From contig JAAEAF010014724.1 of assembly GCA_011037195.1 (NCBI GenBank), positions 62,001 to 126,000 on the forward strand: a DNA stretch of 64,000 nt. Reading direction: 5' to 3'. Below, piece by piece: positions 42,075 through 54,443 of this stretch. The stretch's first letter is position 1, and each line of letters opens with the position of its first letter. A program made the translations under genes and the position numbers. Source of the stretch: Triatoma infestans. Its lineage: Eukaryota; Arthropoda; Insecta; Hemiptera; Reduviidae. The notes beneath the pieces are model-generated. The model made no database searches, had not been told where the DNA came from, and saw only the letters and a program-made list of their open reading frames with translations.

Positions 42075-42740
42075 AAAAATACATTCTGTAAGCTGCAATA
42101 AGAGAAAGTCATGTAAGTGTTTCATCCCAGATATTTTTTAATTTGACTTACAGCTGTTTGAGGAAGTATTATTGTCATAATATACATTATTGCACCGATT
42201 AGAAGAAACCTAAGTAAACTCATGATTGAAAGGTTATTGAGTTTAGAAAAATAAGCATGTTATAAAGTCGCAGATATGATCCTGAATGCGGACCCAACCA
42301 TATTTAATATAAGAACTCGAACTTTTAGAAAAATTTGTCTATTAGAACTGAACATTTGCATTAAAAGAAACGTGTGTGCTTTCAGATTTTATTTTAATAA
42401 TATTATGCAAATCACAAGTTCATGTCTTTTTTAGGTAATGGCTTGGATGGAGATCGCCCGGCTGCCATCTAGATGTATTTATAAGTAAAACAGCTTTGCG
42501 ATTAATGAAGAGAATATCTTGTAATTGAAAGGTTATTATTCCTATTTTTTCTAAACTAGGTATATGAACGTTTCGATATTAAAATACCAAATAGCAACTT
42601 TCTTTTTTTTTTTGCTAATGCCTAACATCTTTGGTAGATGTCTTAAATAGAAGCCTGCATGGTAAATTTTCTTCGAAGACACACTCAGTTATTGCAATAT
42701 TAAAGTATAGTTGCTGTCATAATGTTTGTGCCTAGTTATC
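42075..42740. other. AT-rich interval downstream of the Pao LTR fragment
   Basis: No gene. About 42095-42140 (agagaaagt...gtgtttca...ccagatatttttt) resembles 56350-56400, so both may be parts of one dispersed repeat. Confidence 0.35.
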
Positions 42741-42959
42741 ATCAACCCCATTCGGCCTGGAAGTAGTCAGGCCTAGTCAGCATGGTAGAACATACAACTC
42801 CCACGCACGGTACATTGCGGGAATTTTGGCCAGCAATTTCTTCCAGAGAGCTCTTTTTCCACCTGCCAATTCATGGTATTTCGAATATTATCCATGAAAA
42901 GGTACTGCGGATGATCTTCTTGGCTATGTAGAAGCCAAATTCTTTTTCAAGATGATCTT

Positions 42960-43320
42960 ATTCGTACACAGCTTGTCAAACGATCTGCTTCCGTTCCTTA
43001 TAACAGTTGCATATATTTCACCGAGCCCTGTTAATGATTTAATCCAGCTTCATATCAGACAAAGCATGAACTTTTACTCATCTCTATTTTTTAACTTAAA
43101 CGTCAACATAATCTAATTAGACTATCTGGAATATTAATGTAATCTTTTCTGCCAAGAAAACTTGTAATTTCTCACTGGCTATGCAGACGATTTACTACCT
43201 ATTGGTAAGAATGCCTTGTCAAGTTGGAACTTCAGAAACGCTGTTAAAGGTTTTCGCTTTATTGAAATTGCGTCATAATGAGTCTATGAATTTAATTTTT
43301 CCATTCGTATGAAAGAACCT
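42960..43320 (+). pseudogene. decayed LINE RT fragment (YADDL)
   Basis: Plus-strand reading around 43177-43230 gives GYADDLLPIGKNALSSWNF, a typical RT motif C and following residues. Upstream (SNDLLPFL, NDLIQL) is vaguely LINE-like. There are many stops; the family cannot be fixed. Confidence 0.5.
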
Positions 43321-43324
43321 TCAT

Positions 43325-43815
43325 CTGGAGTCTTAGGCATTAAGAAATTTATACTTTCAGGTACTCTAGTTCTGAAGAGTCCTCTCATTAAAATGACGAA
43401 TTGTTTTCTAATCCTCTGGATTGGTATAGATTTATTTCGTTTAGGGCTTCATATAATATATTCATAAAATATCGCGAGGTGCTCCTTTGATAAGTTTTTT
43501 AGCTGTCCAACACCATTCGCTCCTAACCCATAAGATTGATCAATTTTTCTAATCAAATCAATTTATTTGCTAATTTAATACCTTCATTACATGCAGAAAA
43601 TAAATATAGTACACAAATTTATATAGATTGGTTAATAGGTTGAAGAAGTTTTTTTTAATTGAGATACTCAGTTGAATCGCGCAACCGAACTAAGTGATAA
43701 AACTTCACCAATTTCTGATAACATATTTTTGGAAATCTTTGATTGCCATTTTTGAAATATGCAGCATTAATTTAAATTAAAGCTATTTTTGTTTCTGTAT
43801 TTGCCTCTTCGTAAA
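43325..43815 (-). repeat. inverted repeat, left arm (~0.48 kb)
   Basis: Reverse complement of 45846-46295 over nearly its whole length, with scattered indels. Blocks include ttcaactgagtatctcaatt, atgggttaggagcgaatgg and gccctaaacgaaata as read on the minus strand. It lies between LINE fragments, while the right arm runs into the Polinton ATPase. Confidence 0.85.
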
Positions 43816-43859
43816 TATTGATTATTAAATTTAATATTTTAGAACTGATTTCAATTTTA

Positions 43860-44215
43860 AATAGTATATGCGGCGTTTATAAACGGAATTACAGACACGC
43901 TTGAAATCAACAAACGCGGCATACAAGACGCTTCCCTTATTTCTAAGTTTCAGATTATTAATGCATTTAAAATAAATATACACATTATCTAGGCTTCTCT
44001 GCATCTTCTAAAACCAGATTGGCATTCTGGAATTGCCTCACAATTCTCGGCCCAGAAAGTTAAGCGTTCATAGAAAATTTGGGTGAGAATAATCTTCAAC
44101 AAATAGTTCACGGAGAGAAAATTTATATTCGTTTTGGCGATAGATGCATAGAAGCATAAATGTGATATATCAACTCTGTAGCAAGTGCAAGAGTGCTTGT
44201 GACAAATATACAAAA
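43860..44215 (-). pseudogene. LINE RT fragment
   Basis: The minus-strand frame (44213-43989) reads YERLTFWAENCEAIPECQSG then FRR, the RT region before motif A of RTE/CR1-like LINEs. It continues past a stop as IFILNALI. No flanking duplication was found. Confidence 0.6.
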
Positions 44216-45261
44216 AAATGTGTTACTATGTCAAAATTGCCGTGAATAATAATTTCTTTTTTTAAATTAATTTTTTCTATAACTGTACACAATTCTATTA
44301 CTGTTATTTGGAATATGTTTCCCATGATACTGATTTTGGGGAGTTTTGGCGTTAAATTTCAAAAGTTATTTGAATTCCTTCCACATTATTAACGCTATCT
44401 TCTGGGCTACAATGTAAATACATCGAAATGACTAGCGCCAGTATGTAACATCATCCTTAGAGTCGAAGGCTTCGGGTGCCACTGATCATAGATGTTGACG
44501 CGTTTAAATTAAATTAAATTAAAAAAAAAGAGAAAAGATTCTTGACATGAAGTCAAAATCTTTTTTGAACTTAGAAATGACTTACTTCAAAATAACGGCT
44601 CAATATTTTGATTCCTATGAAGTTAAGGAATTTAAGATATACTATGATAAACCTAATTCATGAAACTGCTTACTTAGGAATTAGCAAAACTGTTGCTAGA
44701 ACATGAGAAATATATTATTCTAATATGTGTGGTGATGTTTCAGGTTAATAAATTTTTGCCCTACATGACCAAAATTTCAAAATAATATAAAAGATCCACT
44801 TATTCTTACTGATGTTCCACATTCCCCTTTTCAGGCAATAGGAATGGAATATGGCAGTACTAGAATAAAATTTTTCTTGCTGCTGAAGATTATTATTCTA
44901 GATGATTTGAAATTATTCCATTGAATTCGGAAAGTCAGCTTGAGAAATCATAGAGAAATTAAAAGTTTTTTTCAGTACTTATGGAACACCAGAAACTATC
45001 AGATGCGGTATTATTCTACTTCTTAGGCCAGAACTGAAAGATTTTCCAAGCAGAATCTGGTGTTTTAAAATTGTAACATCTATCTTTCATCATCACCAAT
45101 CTTATGGTTAGCTCCAAGAGTTGGTTATGTACTTGCAATTTTTATTCAACAAAATTTTTGACCATCAAAAATACCACAGTTTTGTCATGAGATAATAACA
45201 CTGATAATCTTTTAAAAAGAGCAAAAAATTAATTATAGAGAATGCAAATAATGTTAAATTA
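44216..45261. other. AT-rich interval, no gene recognised
   Basis: No convincing coding sequence. A short (taaat)n run lies at 44502-44520. Confidence 0.4.
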
Positions 45262-45720
45262 ATGTCATTATTCACACCAGTGAGGAGTTCAAATACCTCG
45301 GATATTGGTTATCTACTAGCGGAGGCAGATATTACGCATAAAGTGAATAATGGGAAAAAGTTTATTAATACCTTGAATTCTACCCTCTGGAATAAGAAGA
45401 TTTACCACTCTTTTGTGGAAAGTGTAGTGACACATGCACCGGAAACCAGGACAATGTCCAAAAGTTCGGAAAATAGACTACTAGCCCTCGAGTTGGAGGA
45501 GGAGTTGTGGTATATCAAGAAGGCAGCGTATCCCTAACTCTGTTATCAGAGATAAAGCAGACATCAATAGAACTATTCTGTATACTATAGAATCCAAACG
45601 CCTTAAATAGTACGGCCATCTAATTAGAACGCTGGTCAAAAAGAGTTTACAACTACCTCCCAAAAGAAAGACGTAAACGAGGCAGGTCTAGAAACGCTGG
45701 GTGGAAGATGTATGGCTGGA
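45262..45720 (+). pseudogene. LINE RT C-terminal fragment
   Basis: Plus-strand reading includes FKYLGY, INTLNSTLWNKKIYHSFVES and RLLALELEEEL, then YNYLPKERRKRGRSR. This is the thumb and C-terminus common in RTE/L1-like LINEs of insects. It is broken by stops. Confidence 0.6.
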
Positions 45721-45845
45721 TGTATGGTTAAGCTGCCAGGGTACTGAGAGAGAGAGAGATTAATTGGATCGGAAGCTGTGGCTATTGGGTATCGGGGATT
45801 TGACCTAAAGGTTGTAACAACTCCAATAAAAAAATTAATTAATTA

Positions 45846-46295
45846 AAAAAGAAGGCAAATACAGAAACAAAAAATAGCTTTAATTTAAATAATGCTGCAT
45901 ATTTCAAAAAAGGGCAATCGAAGATTTCCAAAAATATGTTATCAGAAATTGGTGAAGTTTTATCACTTAGTTCGGTTGCGCGATTCAACTGAGTATCTCA
46001 ATTAAAAAAAACTTCTTCAACCTATTAACCAATCTATATAAATTTGTGTACTATATTTATTTTCTGCATTTAATCAAGGTATTAAATTAACAAATAAATT
46101 GATTTGAATAGAAAAATTGATCAATTTTATGGGTTAGGAGCGAATGGTGTTGGATAACTAAAAAACGCTAAAGCTAGGAAAGGAGCACCTCATTCCTAAC
46201 GCGATATTATATGAAGCCCTAAACGAAATAAAACTATACCAATCCAGAGGATTAGAAAACACTTCGTCATTTTAATGATTGGACTCTTTAGACTA
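45846..46295 (+). repeat. inverted repeat, right arm
   Basis: Pairs with 43325-43815. A part of it reads LIPNAILYEALNEIKLYQSR on the plus strand, just before the Polinton ATPase. The arm may therefore be Polinton coding sequence that was duplicated in inverted orientation, rather than a terminal repeat. Confidence 0.8.
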
Positions 46296-46399
46296 GAGTA
46301 CGGGAATTTATAAGACCTCTTCCAACGGTTTTCGTTGTCATTGTGGTAAAATTAGTTAAAACGTGAACGTACTTATATAGCCGCAAATCATTATGCGTT

Positions 46400-46995
46400 T
46401 AGAAATGAACGTTTACCTATATACAATCTGCTTTCTGATTCATTAGTTGAACATATCAATCGAAATGGTACATTATTACCAAATAATATACGAGCATAGA
46501 TTTGTGGAATATCTGGATGTGATATAACAAATCTTACGTCTTGTTACCTTTTGCAACCAAATGGACTGAAATTCACAAAAGTTTACATATGTAGTAGATC
46601 TCTTCAACAAGAGAAGTATTTATATTTAGAACGGGTTTTTAAATTGCTACCAGAAATAGGATTTTATAAATTAAACGATACTCAACAGGTAATTCCTCCT
46701 GAAGAAGATGAAACAAACTCTATTATTATTTTTGATAATACTGCAATGGATCAACAGGATATTATCAGGCAGTATTTTAGTGTGAGTCGTCATAGATTGA
46801 TTGATTGTTTCCACTTAACACAGAGTTATACCCGAATGCCTAAATATACGTGATAATGCCAATGTTATTATGCTTTTCAATCAGGATCACATCACAACGA
46901 TCACATAAGTTCACCTATATCATTTGATAAATTTAAACATATATTCATACTTGTTGGGATGAACCTCATGGATTTATTACTATGATAAAACAAGA
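46400..46995 (+). pseudogene. Polinton packaging ATPase (FtsK/HerA type), decayed
   Basis: Reads GTLLPNNIRA, a stop, then a Walker A region where the usual G-x-GKT is reduced to ISGCDITN (Lys lost). Then come PNGLKFTKVYICSRSLQQ, YLYLERVF, IIIFDNTAMDQQD (Walker B, FDD changed to FDN) and DCFHLTQSYTRMPKY. After a frame change the end reads DNANVIMLFNQD. In virus-like elements this enzyme pumps DNA into capsids. It cannot be active here. Confidence 0.8.
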
Positions 46996-47039
46996 AATTC
47001 AAACAGGGTAGATTTCGAAAAGGTTTGGGCACATTTATC

Positions 47040-47913
47040 TATATGTAGAAAGAAAGTTGGTTAAATTTTACCAGTTTATTATGGATCCTAAGGTTACTTC
47101 TAAATCACGTGATAAATTCAAAAGTATGAAGCGGGGTTTTTAGTTATCTCAGGAGAAACTAGAAAAGACTTTTAAACCCATTACTGGATCACTTCAAAAA
47201 TTGGTTCAGAAGAAAAAAAAATGGCTTTACCTATAATTAAAGAAGAAGAACAATCTACATCGTTACCTTCAATGATTAAAAAAGACGGTTCCACCACCAC
47301 AAAGGAAACAATCCTATGCAACTCCACTGCAGTTTTTTCCAAGAAATAATTACCCCAATTTAAACGAGAAGAGGTAACATTTGAAACTGAAGAGGAGAAG
47401 ATTACTCCTTTAAAACCAATCCAGCAACTTACTAAAAAAAGCTACAAAAATCTTTAGAAGAAGAAGAAAGGATAGGTTACCTATTTCAGCCTTATTTATA
47501 AAAATAAGAAATCAGATACTAATGATATGGTTGGTAGGTAAGGCATCCGCATACTTCCAACTTGAAATTGAAAATGCCAGATAATGATATTAATGTAAAT
47601 GATGAGTGGTATAAAGGAACACCTGGTTTAGTTCATTTTTATTCTTAAAACAGCCTACCAATTATTCTGAGGAAGATTTGGAAAACTGTAAAAATATCTA
47701 GAAATTAGCAAAGCTCATAGGCAGCAATGTAATGGGGAAAAAGTATCAGATCCAACCGAGGATGGAAGTACAGAAATATCTTACTCCTCTTTTGTCCTCC
47801 CCAACGACTCCTGTAAAAGAGAAAGTTTACATGGTATACACCACCTCTATATCGAAGGCCGAACATCTCTTAGTCTTATATCAACTAGACCGACTCTAAA
47901 ATCTAAATATCCA
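47040..47913 (+). pseudogene. Polinton penton-like (minor capsid) protein, left part
   Basis: Weakly conserved N-terminal text, then NDEWYKGTPGLVHFY (47605-47650) and a following YSEEDLENCKNI-like stretch, matching the GTPGL...E-DL-NY-NI pattern of the Polinton minor capsid protein. Several frame changes. The gene is cut at 47913 by the errantivirus and resumes at 54704. Confidence 0.6.
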
Positions 47914-48174
47914 AGTTACGTCACAAGAACCGGAAAAAGACTTTTTAAAAATTGTTTATTTTATAATACAATACAATGAATAGTTAAATATAGTTTATAG
48001 TTTACAATACTGGGTAGCACTATAAGTAAGTTAGTAAACGGTGGTAGGCACTGACAACTGAGTACTATGGAGGATGGCTGTGTACTGACTGCCTGCTGGC
48101 CTGTGGGGGTATACATATGTTGCCAGCCTGAGTTACGTCACAATGGTTGCTCTCCTGGAGATAGTGCCATAACT
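47914..48174 (-). repeat. errantivirus 3' LTR
   Basis: Copy at the left edge (3' for the element). A purine tract lies next to it at 48175-48188 (cttgaggaggga on the minus strand). Confidence 0.9.
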
Positions 48175-48198
48175 CCTCCCTCCTCAAGTTTGGAGCTC

Positions 48199-49316
48199 CT
48201 ACGACAATTGGCACGGAAGTCCAGGGTAGACATGTCGAGGTGTAGGTTGTGGTTGGTCCGTTGCGCCCCGCTGTGGGTTTGTCCTCTTTCTGCAGACATA
48301 GCAAACATACGAGAGGGACAACAGTAACAGAACTATTGTAATTATAACGTAATAGTAGATATGTGCCGAGTCACTGGGTATTTCTTCTAGTAGTTCCAGC
48401 GGTTCCATTTTTAGGTTGATTCTGTGTAGGTCCTCAAAAGATATATTCATGTGGGTGTGTGCGAACACTTGTGTAGTTGTTACTATGCTTTTGGAATCCT
48501 TATATATATGAATAGCTTTGCTGCCTAGTAGAGTTTCGTCTTTGGTTAATTTTATAAGGCTAGTGTTGGTAAGAAATATAGTGTCATTACGGTTGTCTTC
48601 GTTGATTAGGATTCTATTACTTCTAAGGTTAAGTAGTAGTCCACAAAAGGGATATACTTAATGAATGGTGCACTGGATGTATATACCGTCTTGCATGCTA
48701 AGAGGTTGGTGTTTGTGATGATTTGGAGAATACAGTCACTCTGGATGCTGGTTTTGTTGTGGCAGTACATGGCATTGTTGATTTCCTCGCAGCTGGCTGT
48801 AAATAACTCATCTTTAATTTTTATGATTAGGGGTGGATGGACATGGATTGTCATGAGGTGGTTATCCTTCTCTACAGGGTAGGACAGGAGGAAGTACGTC
48901 TCAAAGGAAGAGGTTTTTAGCGGAATGCTAATAAAATAGTATATTCCCCAACTTCTGAGTGAGCAGTGTACCTTGCTCAATTGCCAAAGTGCTTCGATGT
49001 CTGATGTTAAGAAAGTTATATTGTGAGATCCTTGTAGCGATTCGAGGTCCCTGAGAAGAAAGATGCTAGAGTGAATAGTGTTTAGTCTGCAAAATTCTAT
49101 AGAGTCTTCCATATCGTCAATTTTGCTTGCCATAAGGGCCAGATTAAAGAAGATAGAGTTGAACTGTTGGTTCAATTCAATTTGGGTCACTATCGGAGTG
49201 GAGAAAAAGTTTTGCATTTTTTCATTGTTGGCTCGTATGGTTTGAATGCCGTGATTAGTGACAATTGGTATGTTGGAGGTTTTTCTTACTTTAGACTCAA
49301 AGATAATTAGAAGCAA
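48199..49316 (-). pseudogene. errantivirus env remnant
   Basis: The frame 49316-48606 covers the ectodomain (MQNFFSTPIVTQIELNQQF, RLNTIHSSIFLLRD, FLLSYPVEKDNHLM, SCEEINNAMYCHNK). After a frame change near 48615 it ends with a membrane anchor, YYYVIITIVLLLLSLSYV, and a short basic tail (CRKR, 48468-48199). The organisation matches insect errantivirus envelope proteins related to baculovirus F. The signal peptide and cleavage region are missing, so it cannot be functional. Confidence 0.75.
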
Positions 49317-49872
49317 ATTTTCACAAATTGCTCAAAGTCTCGACAATAGCTTCCAGTGATATTGACTTTGTAAAGAATTCAAATTATAATATTAATTACA
49401 GAAAGATTAGCACACTAGGTCTTTGTTTCAAATTGTAACTTGTATAAGACAGGAATCATTATCCAGGTACGTTTAGCTTACCCACATAAGGTAACTATTT
49501 ATATAAATGGTACTATTTATTATTTTAGTATTAATTTTCATTTGTTTGTACTTTATCTTTTGACTTTATTTTATATGATAATATTTTGTCTTTATAGTTT
49601 ACTGAACCTTGTGTTCACCTTATGAATCCAACTACATTGCTAAAGGGTTTGACTCGATAAGCAATGTAATAAATAAATAAAAAAATAAAAATATTGTTAA
49701 AGGTCTTATCTAATTTTTCTAACTCTATGTCTAGTAGTTGTACGTCAGCAGTATGAATGAAAGTATAGTATTTAGTTTAGTAGGTAAACATTACATTAAC
49801 GATAACAGTAGGAAGATGTCAATAGTCATGAAACTGAGAGGGGAGTCGCTGAACTTGAATTACAATATCAGT

Positions 49873-49904
<32 letters not shown>
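49873..49904. repeat. (AG)n microsatellite
   Basis: Sixteen AG units with one A interruption. Confidence 0.95.
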
Positions 49905-51182
49905 CGCAGGTGCGCACTATGTAATTTAGGTGCAATACGGTTGTGTCTAATATTGCAGGAGTTCCGGCGGAGATGGTTAGGACAACAGCTTATTAGCTGT
50001 GACGAAGTAATAAAATATCTTAATGGCGATTTCGGATAGGAAAATTTATATAGGTACACCGAATGTGCCTTGAAGCATAGAAATTTTTGATTAGTGAATT
50101 TAATTTTTAATAAATGACCGAACCCCATCTTTTATTCTATAATTATATACGTATTTCATTTTATTTTATTTTGTTGTTTATTTTATTTAAACTAGGAGAT
50201 AAGCTTATCTACTTACTTATTATGTACATTACTTTTTGACAGTTATATTTGATTATGTTTATGAGTTCCCATGTTATGGAAGTTATAAAATAAAAGTGTT
50301 TTGATTGTTTTGGATTTATTTAATAAAACACTATTATCATTGTTATTCTTATTATAGTATTTATCTATAACGTCAGCTTTATTAAGCGTAAGCTGCATAA
50401 TTCCCGATCCGTGAGTCATATCCGGTATGACTAGGTGCACCCTTGTCAGAAGTTGTGCTATGTGCATATTATAAATTATAAATTATTATAATTTACTATT
50501 TATAATTATTTATAATTTATTATAACGAATAACTATTTAATAATAGTTATATTTATATTGATATCTATAATTAATATTTATATTTATTTTATAAACTATT
50601 TTATTTTCTATAATTATTATACTTAGATAATAATAACTATTATAATTTCCTTTTATGATGATTTATCATCCTAGATTACTTTTCTTATCTACGTCTGTGC
50701 CGATTATATTGGAATTGTTTTTATGCTGAGGTTTTGTTTTATAGATTTATTCTTATCTACTCCGTTGATGATTCATTGGAATTTTCTTTTAACTATAAAT
50801 ATTAACGATAAATATTAACTGACTGCGTATATAATAATTTTATTTAATAACATAGTTGCGGTTTAGATTTAGTTACTCTCCTTATTTATAGAGTTTCTCT
50901 TTTTTTTTTTTCCTGCATTTACGATTGTTTAGGATTCTTTAAGTTATCCTTTTATATGATTTGTACCCCTTAATTAATTTATTTACTAGGGTCCATATTC
51001 CCGGAACTAGTTTAAATTTTTATTTAAATTTTAATTTATAATTCCTTTTTCTTATTAATTTATAATTATCTAATTATTTTTTATTTATTTATAATTTATT
51101 GATAGTTCCCGTAGTTATTATTAATACATTCGTGGAAGTTGTATTCGGCATTTTCAACTTCCTCTTACTGCATTAGAAGGAA

Positions 51183-51518
51183 GTGTTGCGATCGTTTTTA
51201 ATTTCTAAAATTGCGTATTCCCGGGAAGAGGAAGGAATGAAGGTTATAGTACATAAAGAAATATGGGAAGTATGCTTTGAGGGAGGTGAAAGCAACAACA
51301 ATTTTGATGTTGGATGGGCGAACCGTCCAGAGACAAGAAGGAGAAAAGTTACAAAAGAAACGGCTGAAAATGTAAATCTAAGAAAAGAGGCAATAACTAG
51401 GAAGGAACGAAATGCTGCTAAGAAAGCTATAGAGGCTGCATTTGAATTTGGAATTTGTGAAGAAAGAAGTTTGTGGAAGTTCAAAGATTCTTTCAAGCGT
51501 ATGGATCTTTACAATTAA
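51183..51518 (+). CDS. hypothetical basic helical protein in the errantivirus
   Basis: An open frame of 111 codons, opposite to the element's genes. From the internal Met (51238) it reads MKVIVHKEIWEVCFEGGESN, then RPETRRRKVTKETAENVNLR and RKERNAAKKAIEAAF. The composition is balanced and unlike random AT-rich translation. I recognise no family. It could be a captured host exon, part of another element, or chance. Confidence 0.3.
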   Translation: MLRSFLISKIAYSREEEGMKVIVHKEIWEVCFEGGESNNNFDVGWANRPETRRRKVTKETAENVNLRKEAITRKERNAAKKAIEAAFEFGICEERSLWKFKDSFKRMDLYN

Positions 51519-51968
51519 AGAAAATAATTTATACAAAATTAGGTTCGTAGTTAGAGATGTTGGGAACAGCTCTTATTAATATTTTATTTTCTTTCTATAC
51601 TTTCCGTAGTTAATTATTTCATACTTTCGCGTCTACCTTTGCATCGTTCGTATACAGGGAACGGGTAGCTTCCGGTGTTCTATAATTTATTATTTAATTA
51701 TTTAATGTATATTTTCTATTTAATTATTTATTTTCCTACCTTTCTTGGTTAGGATTTTCATTATTTTAATACCTTATTTAATTAGTTAGTTTCCTATTTT
51801 CCTTTTTAGTTACAATGTTTTTCCGTATTCCGGGTTTTATTTTTCCATGAGAATGCCAATTTTATTTTTAATTAGTTTTCCTATTTTCCTTTTAGTTACA
51901 ATGGTTTTCCATATTCCGGTTTTTATTTTTCCATGAGAATGCCAATTTATTTTTATTATGATCCAGTC

Positions 51969-52990
51969 TTAGGCTTTTGATATTAAAGGACCCCCTGGAT
52001 CGAAGGGCATGCGTCGGAGTGTTGCAGGTCCCCCGGGATCGAAGGGCATGCGTAGGAATTCGTAACGTTGAATGGTTTTATTTTCATGTCGTTTGTCAAT
52101 TCCCGCTTGTAAGTACTTGCGATAAATTTCTGGGTATCGGCAGTTTCGTGCGTATACTGGTCTGTCATCTGTCGTTATTATTCTGTGCTTTAGTAAATTA
52201 GTACAGCTTAGTCGGTCAGGTTCTCTTTTAATTATTTTAGGGTAGTTCTTTAATAATTTTAATTTCTTATTTTTTTGCTCTGAGTTCATAGGCTCAGTTC
52301 TGCTTAAAGGAGGGATTTCATTTTTTATTTCTCTTAACCTAGTATCCCCAGACATGTCGGGACAGTTGGTCACTACTATGTCGGGTATCTTCGTACAAAT
52401 TTCTTGCGGTTCGTCGACATCCATGGGTTCAGGGCAAATGGCCATGACTTCCTTGGATTCAACTTCGCACAAGATTTTATTATTACTAATGCTATAAAGG
52501 CCTTCTTTTATTGTGACCTTATCGTTTATTTTTATATTTTCGTTGATTAAACCACATTTTAATTCTTCTTTTTTTACCGGAAGTTCTATAAAATTAACTC
52601 CCTGTTGTAATTTTATTACGTTTAAGTTATTTTCAGGGATATCAAGCGTAAATTTTAGGGAATTATACCCTGGGGGTAAGAAAGGATATTGTTATTTAAA
52701 TCGATGCTCATTCCGAGTGCCTGCATGGTTTTGTGGCCTAATAGTATGTCGTATTTGTCCGAAAAGGGGAATAAATGGAATTTAGCTTCTAAATTTACAT
52801 TGAACGTGTCGTGAATGTTGAGAGTGCAGGATTGCTCTCCATTCATTTTTCCAGCGGGTGTGGTTATTATAAACGGGTCGTGGATAGTGCTACGTCGGTT
52901 GGGACAACGTTAGGGTTTATGTAGATTTCCGCTGATCCGGTGTCGATAAGCCATTTCCGTCCGAGTCTGTCTTCAAAGTGCGGGAGAGAT
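51969..52990 (-). pseudogene. errantivirus protease and start of pol, truncated
   Basis: The protease active site IDTGSAEIYI lies at 52936-52944 (DTG), then SDKYDILLGHKTMQALG in another frame (52846-52655). The linker frame (52472-51969) is acidic at first and then shows LSCTNLLKHRIITTDDRPVY, the usual approach to RT. The reading ends with a duplicated RMPFDPGGP peptide at 51969, produced by a 43-bp tandem repeat. No RT motif follows. Confidence 0.75.
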
Positions 52991-53003
52991 TTGTCTACTT
53001 GGT

Positions 53004-54167
53004 TTAGGTTGAATTCGGGGGGCCTTCTTGGCTCCCGTGGCCAACGTCTAAAAAATGATCGAACTTTTCCGTTATTTTTTCTAGAGAGTTTTCTAGGCGG
53101 GAAAGTCTGTCCTCGTACGCCTTGTCTTGTTCCGAATAATTTTCCGGGTGGTCGTCATTTTGGCAGTGAGTTTGTTCGTGCGGAGAAATGTAATCTTTGA
53201 ACCGGGGTCGGCCTGCGGTTCGCATAGACACCGTGTTTTGGGAGAAGAAGCCAGGAGGTAGTCTGGGTCGATTAAAGGGGTGATCAGGATTGTTTAGATT
53301 CTTAGGATGGTTGGGATTCATGGATTGGAAATTTGGTCGTTGGGGTTGTTGCAGTTGTTGTCTGTAAAGGGAAGTTTGAGGTATCTGTTCTGTATGCCTG
53401 GGATTAGATTCAATTGGTTGGTAATGGTAGTTAGGGGTCTGATTCACGGGGACGTATGGAACAGTGTATTGTGGGTTCGGTCTACAAGAGTATTGTGTAT
53501 TCGGTCTATAAGGCTGTTGGGATTGGTTGTACGGGTTTGGTTTCCGGAAGGGTTGGTTGGGCCTTTTAGGACCGTGGGAGGAGTTCAAGTTCGCTATAAT
53601 AAAAGAACATTTGTTATAAATTATGTTTCGTACTTCGTCTAGAGTGCTGTGGTCAAAGATCATGATGTTACTTAATGTAGGGGGCAAGCATTTATATATA
53701 TGAAAAATTATTTCCTTGTCTACTCGCGTTATAAGTTGTTTCAGGGCGTCCGCTGTAAGTCCGTCTAACTTGAGTCTAATATAAACTCAATTACGTAGCT
53801 CTTGTATCCTATTGACAAAGTCGATGGGAGCCTCTCTAGCATGCATCTTAGTTTGGAGAATTTTATCTTTGAGTATCTCATAGGATCTCGAGTCGGCAAA
53901 ACTCTCTTTTAAAAACTTTAATAGATTTAATAGATGGTCTACATTATGTGAGAGGAGTATGTTTCTAGCGGGCCCTAATAATTTACTTTTGACTTTTATA
54001 AAGAGAATGTTATGGTTGTAGTCTCTTTCAATTATGTTTTCTGCGCAGACTGTGGCGAATGCACTTTCGACAATTTCGCAGAAGAACGCTAACTCAGAAG
54101 GGTTTCCGTCAAAGTGGGGAATGTGGTCGTAGTCTTCTTTGGAAATTTTGTAGTTAATTTGGGCCAT
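53004..54167 (-). pseudogene. errantivirus gag, one in-frame stop
   Basis: Starts at ATG 54165-54167 (MAQINYKISKEDYDHIPHFD), ~275 nt inside the 5' LTR. The capsid-like part includes FDGNPSELAFFCEIVES and REAPIDFVNRIQELRN. A TGA lies at 53787-53789 in the same frame, which then continues through VYIRLKLDGLTADALKQ to an Asn/Pro/Gln-rich C-terminus with NPYNQSQQPYRPN-type repeats and ends at 53004. The single TGA is the only visible lesion. Confidence 0.82.
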
Positions 54168-54427
54168 TTCGGGGATATTTTCTTTGGGGAGAACTAGTTT
54201 GGAAGGTTTAAGGATAGATGAGCTACTTACAACTTTAGTTCGCTGCTATGAATTCGCCAGCTTGCCTTTCTTCTTGCTTCTGAGGATGGTTCTTGCTCTT
54301 CTTGTAGAGATGCCGCGAATAAGACACTAGTGTGTGAGCTTCAAGTCTTCCCGTATACTATGAGACAATTGGTCGCGGTATACTGTGAGACGAGTGGTCG
54401 CACTATTTGACTTCAAGCCTTCGCGGC

Positions 54428-54443
54428 CCCTGTTCGGGCGCCA
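54428..54443 (-). other. errantivirus primer binding site (tRNA-Lys type)
   Basis: TGGCGCCCGAACAGGG on the minus strand, overlapping the last LTR base. It matches the Lys-tRNA 3' end complement used by gypsy and other retroviruses. Confidence 0.85.

Larger units (their letters stand above)
49317..51968. other. AT-rich segment replacing RT, RNase H and integrase
   Basis: 2.6 kb within the errantivirus without pol-like sequence on either strand. It holds an (AG)n microsatellite, a LINE-like 3' tail (gcaatgtaataaataaataa, about 49661-49680), an 85-bp tandem duplication (about 51808-51955) and one plus-strand ORF at 51183-51518. It may be unrelated DNA that entered after or during deletion of pol. 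Confidence 0.6.
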
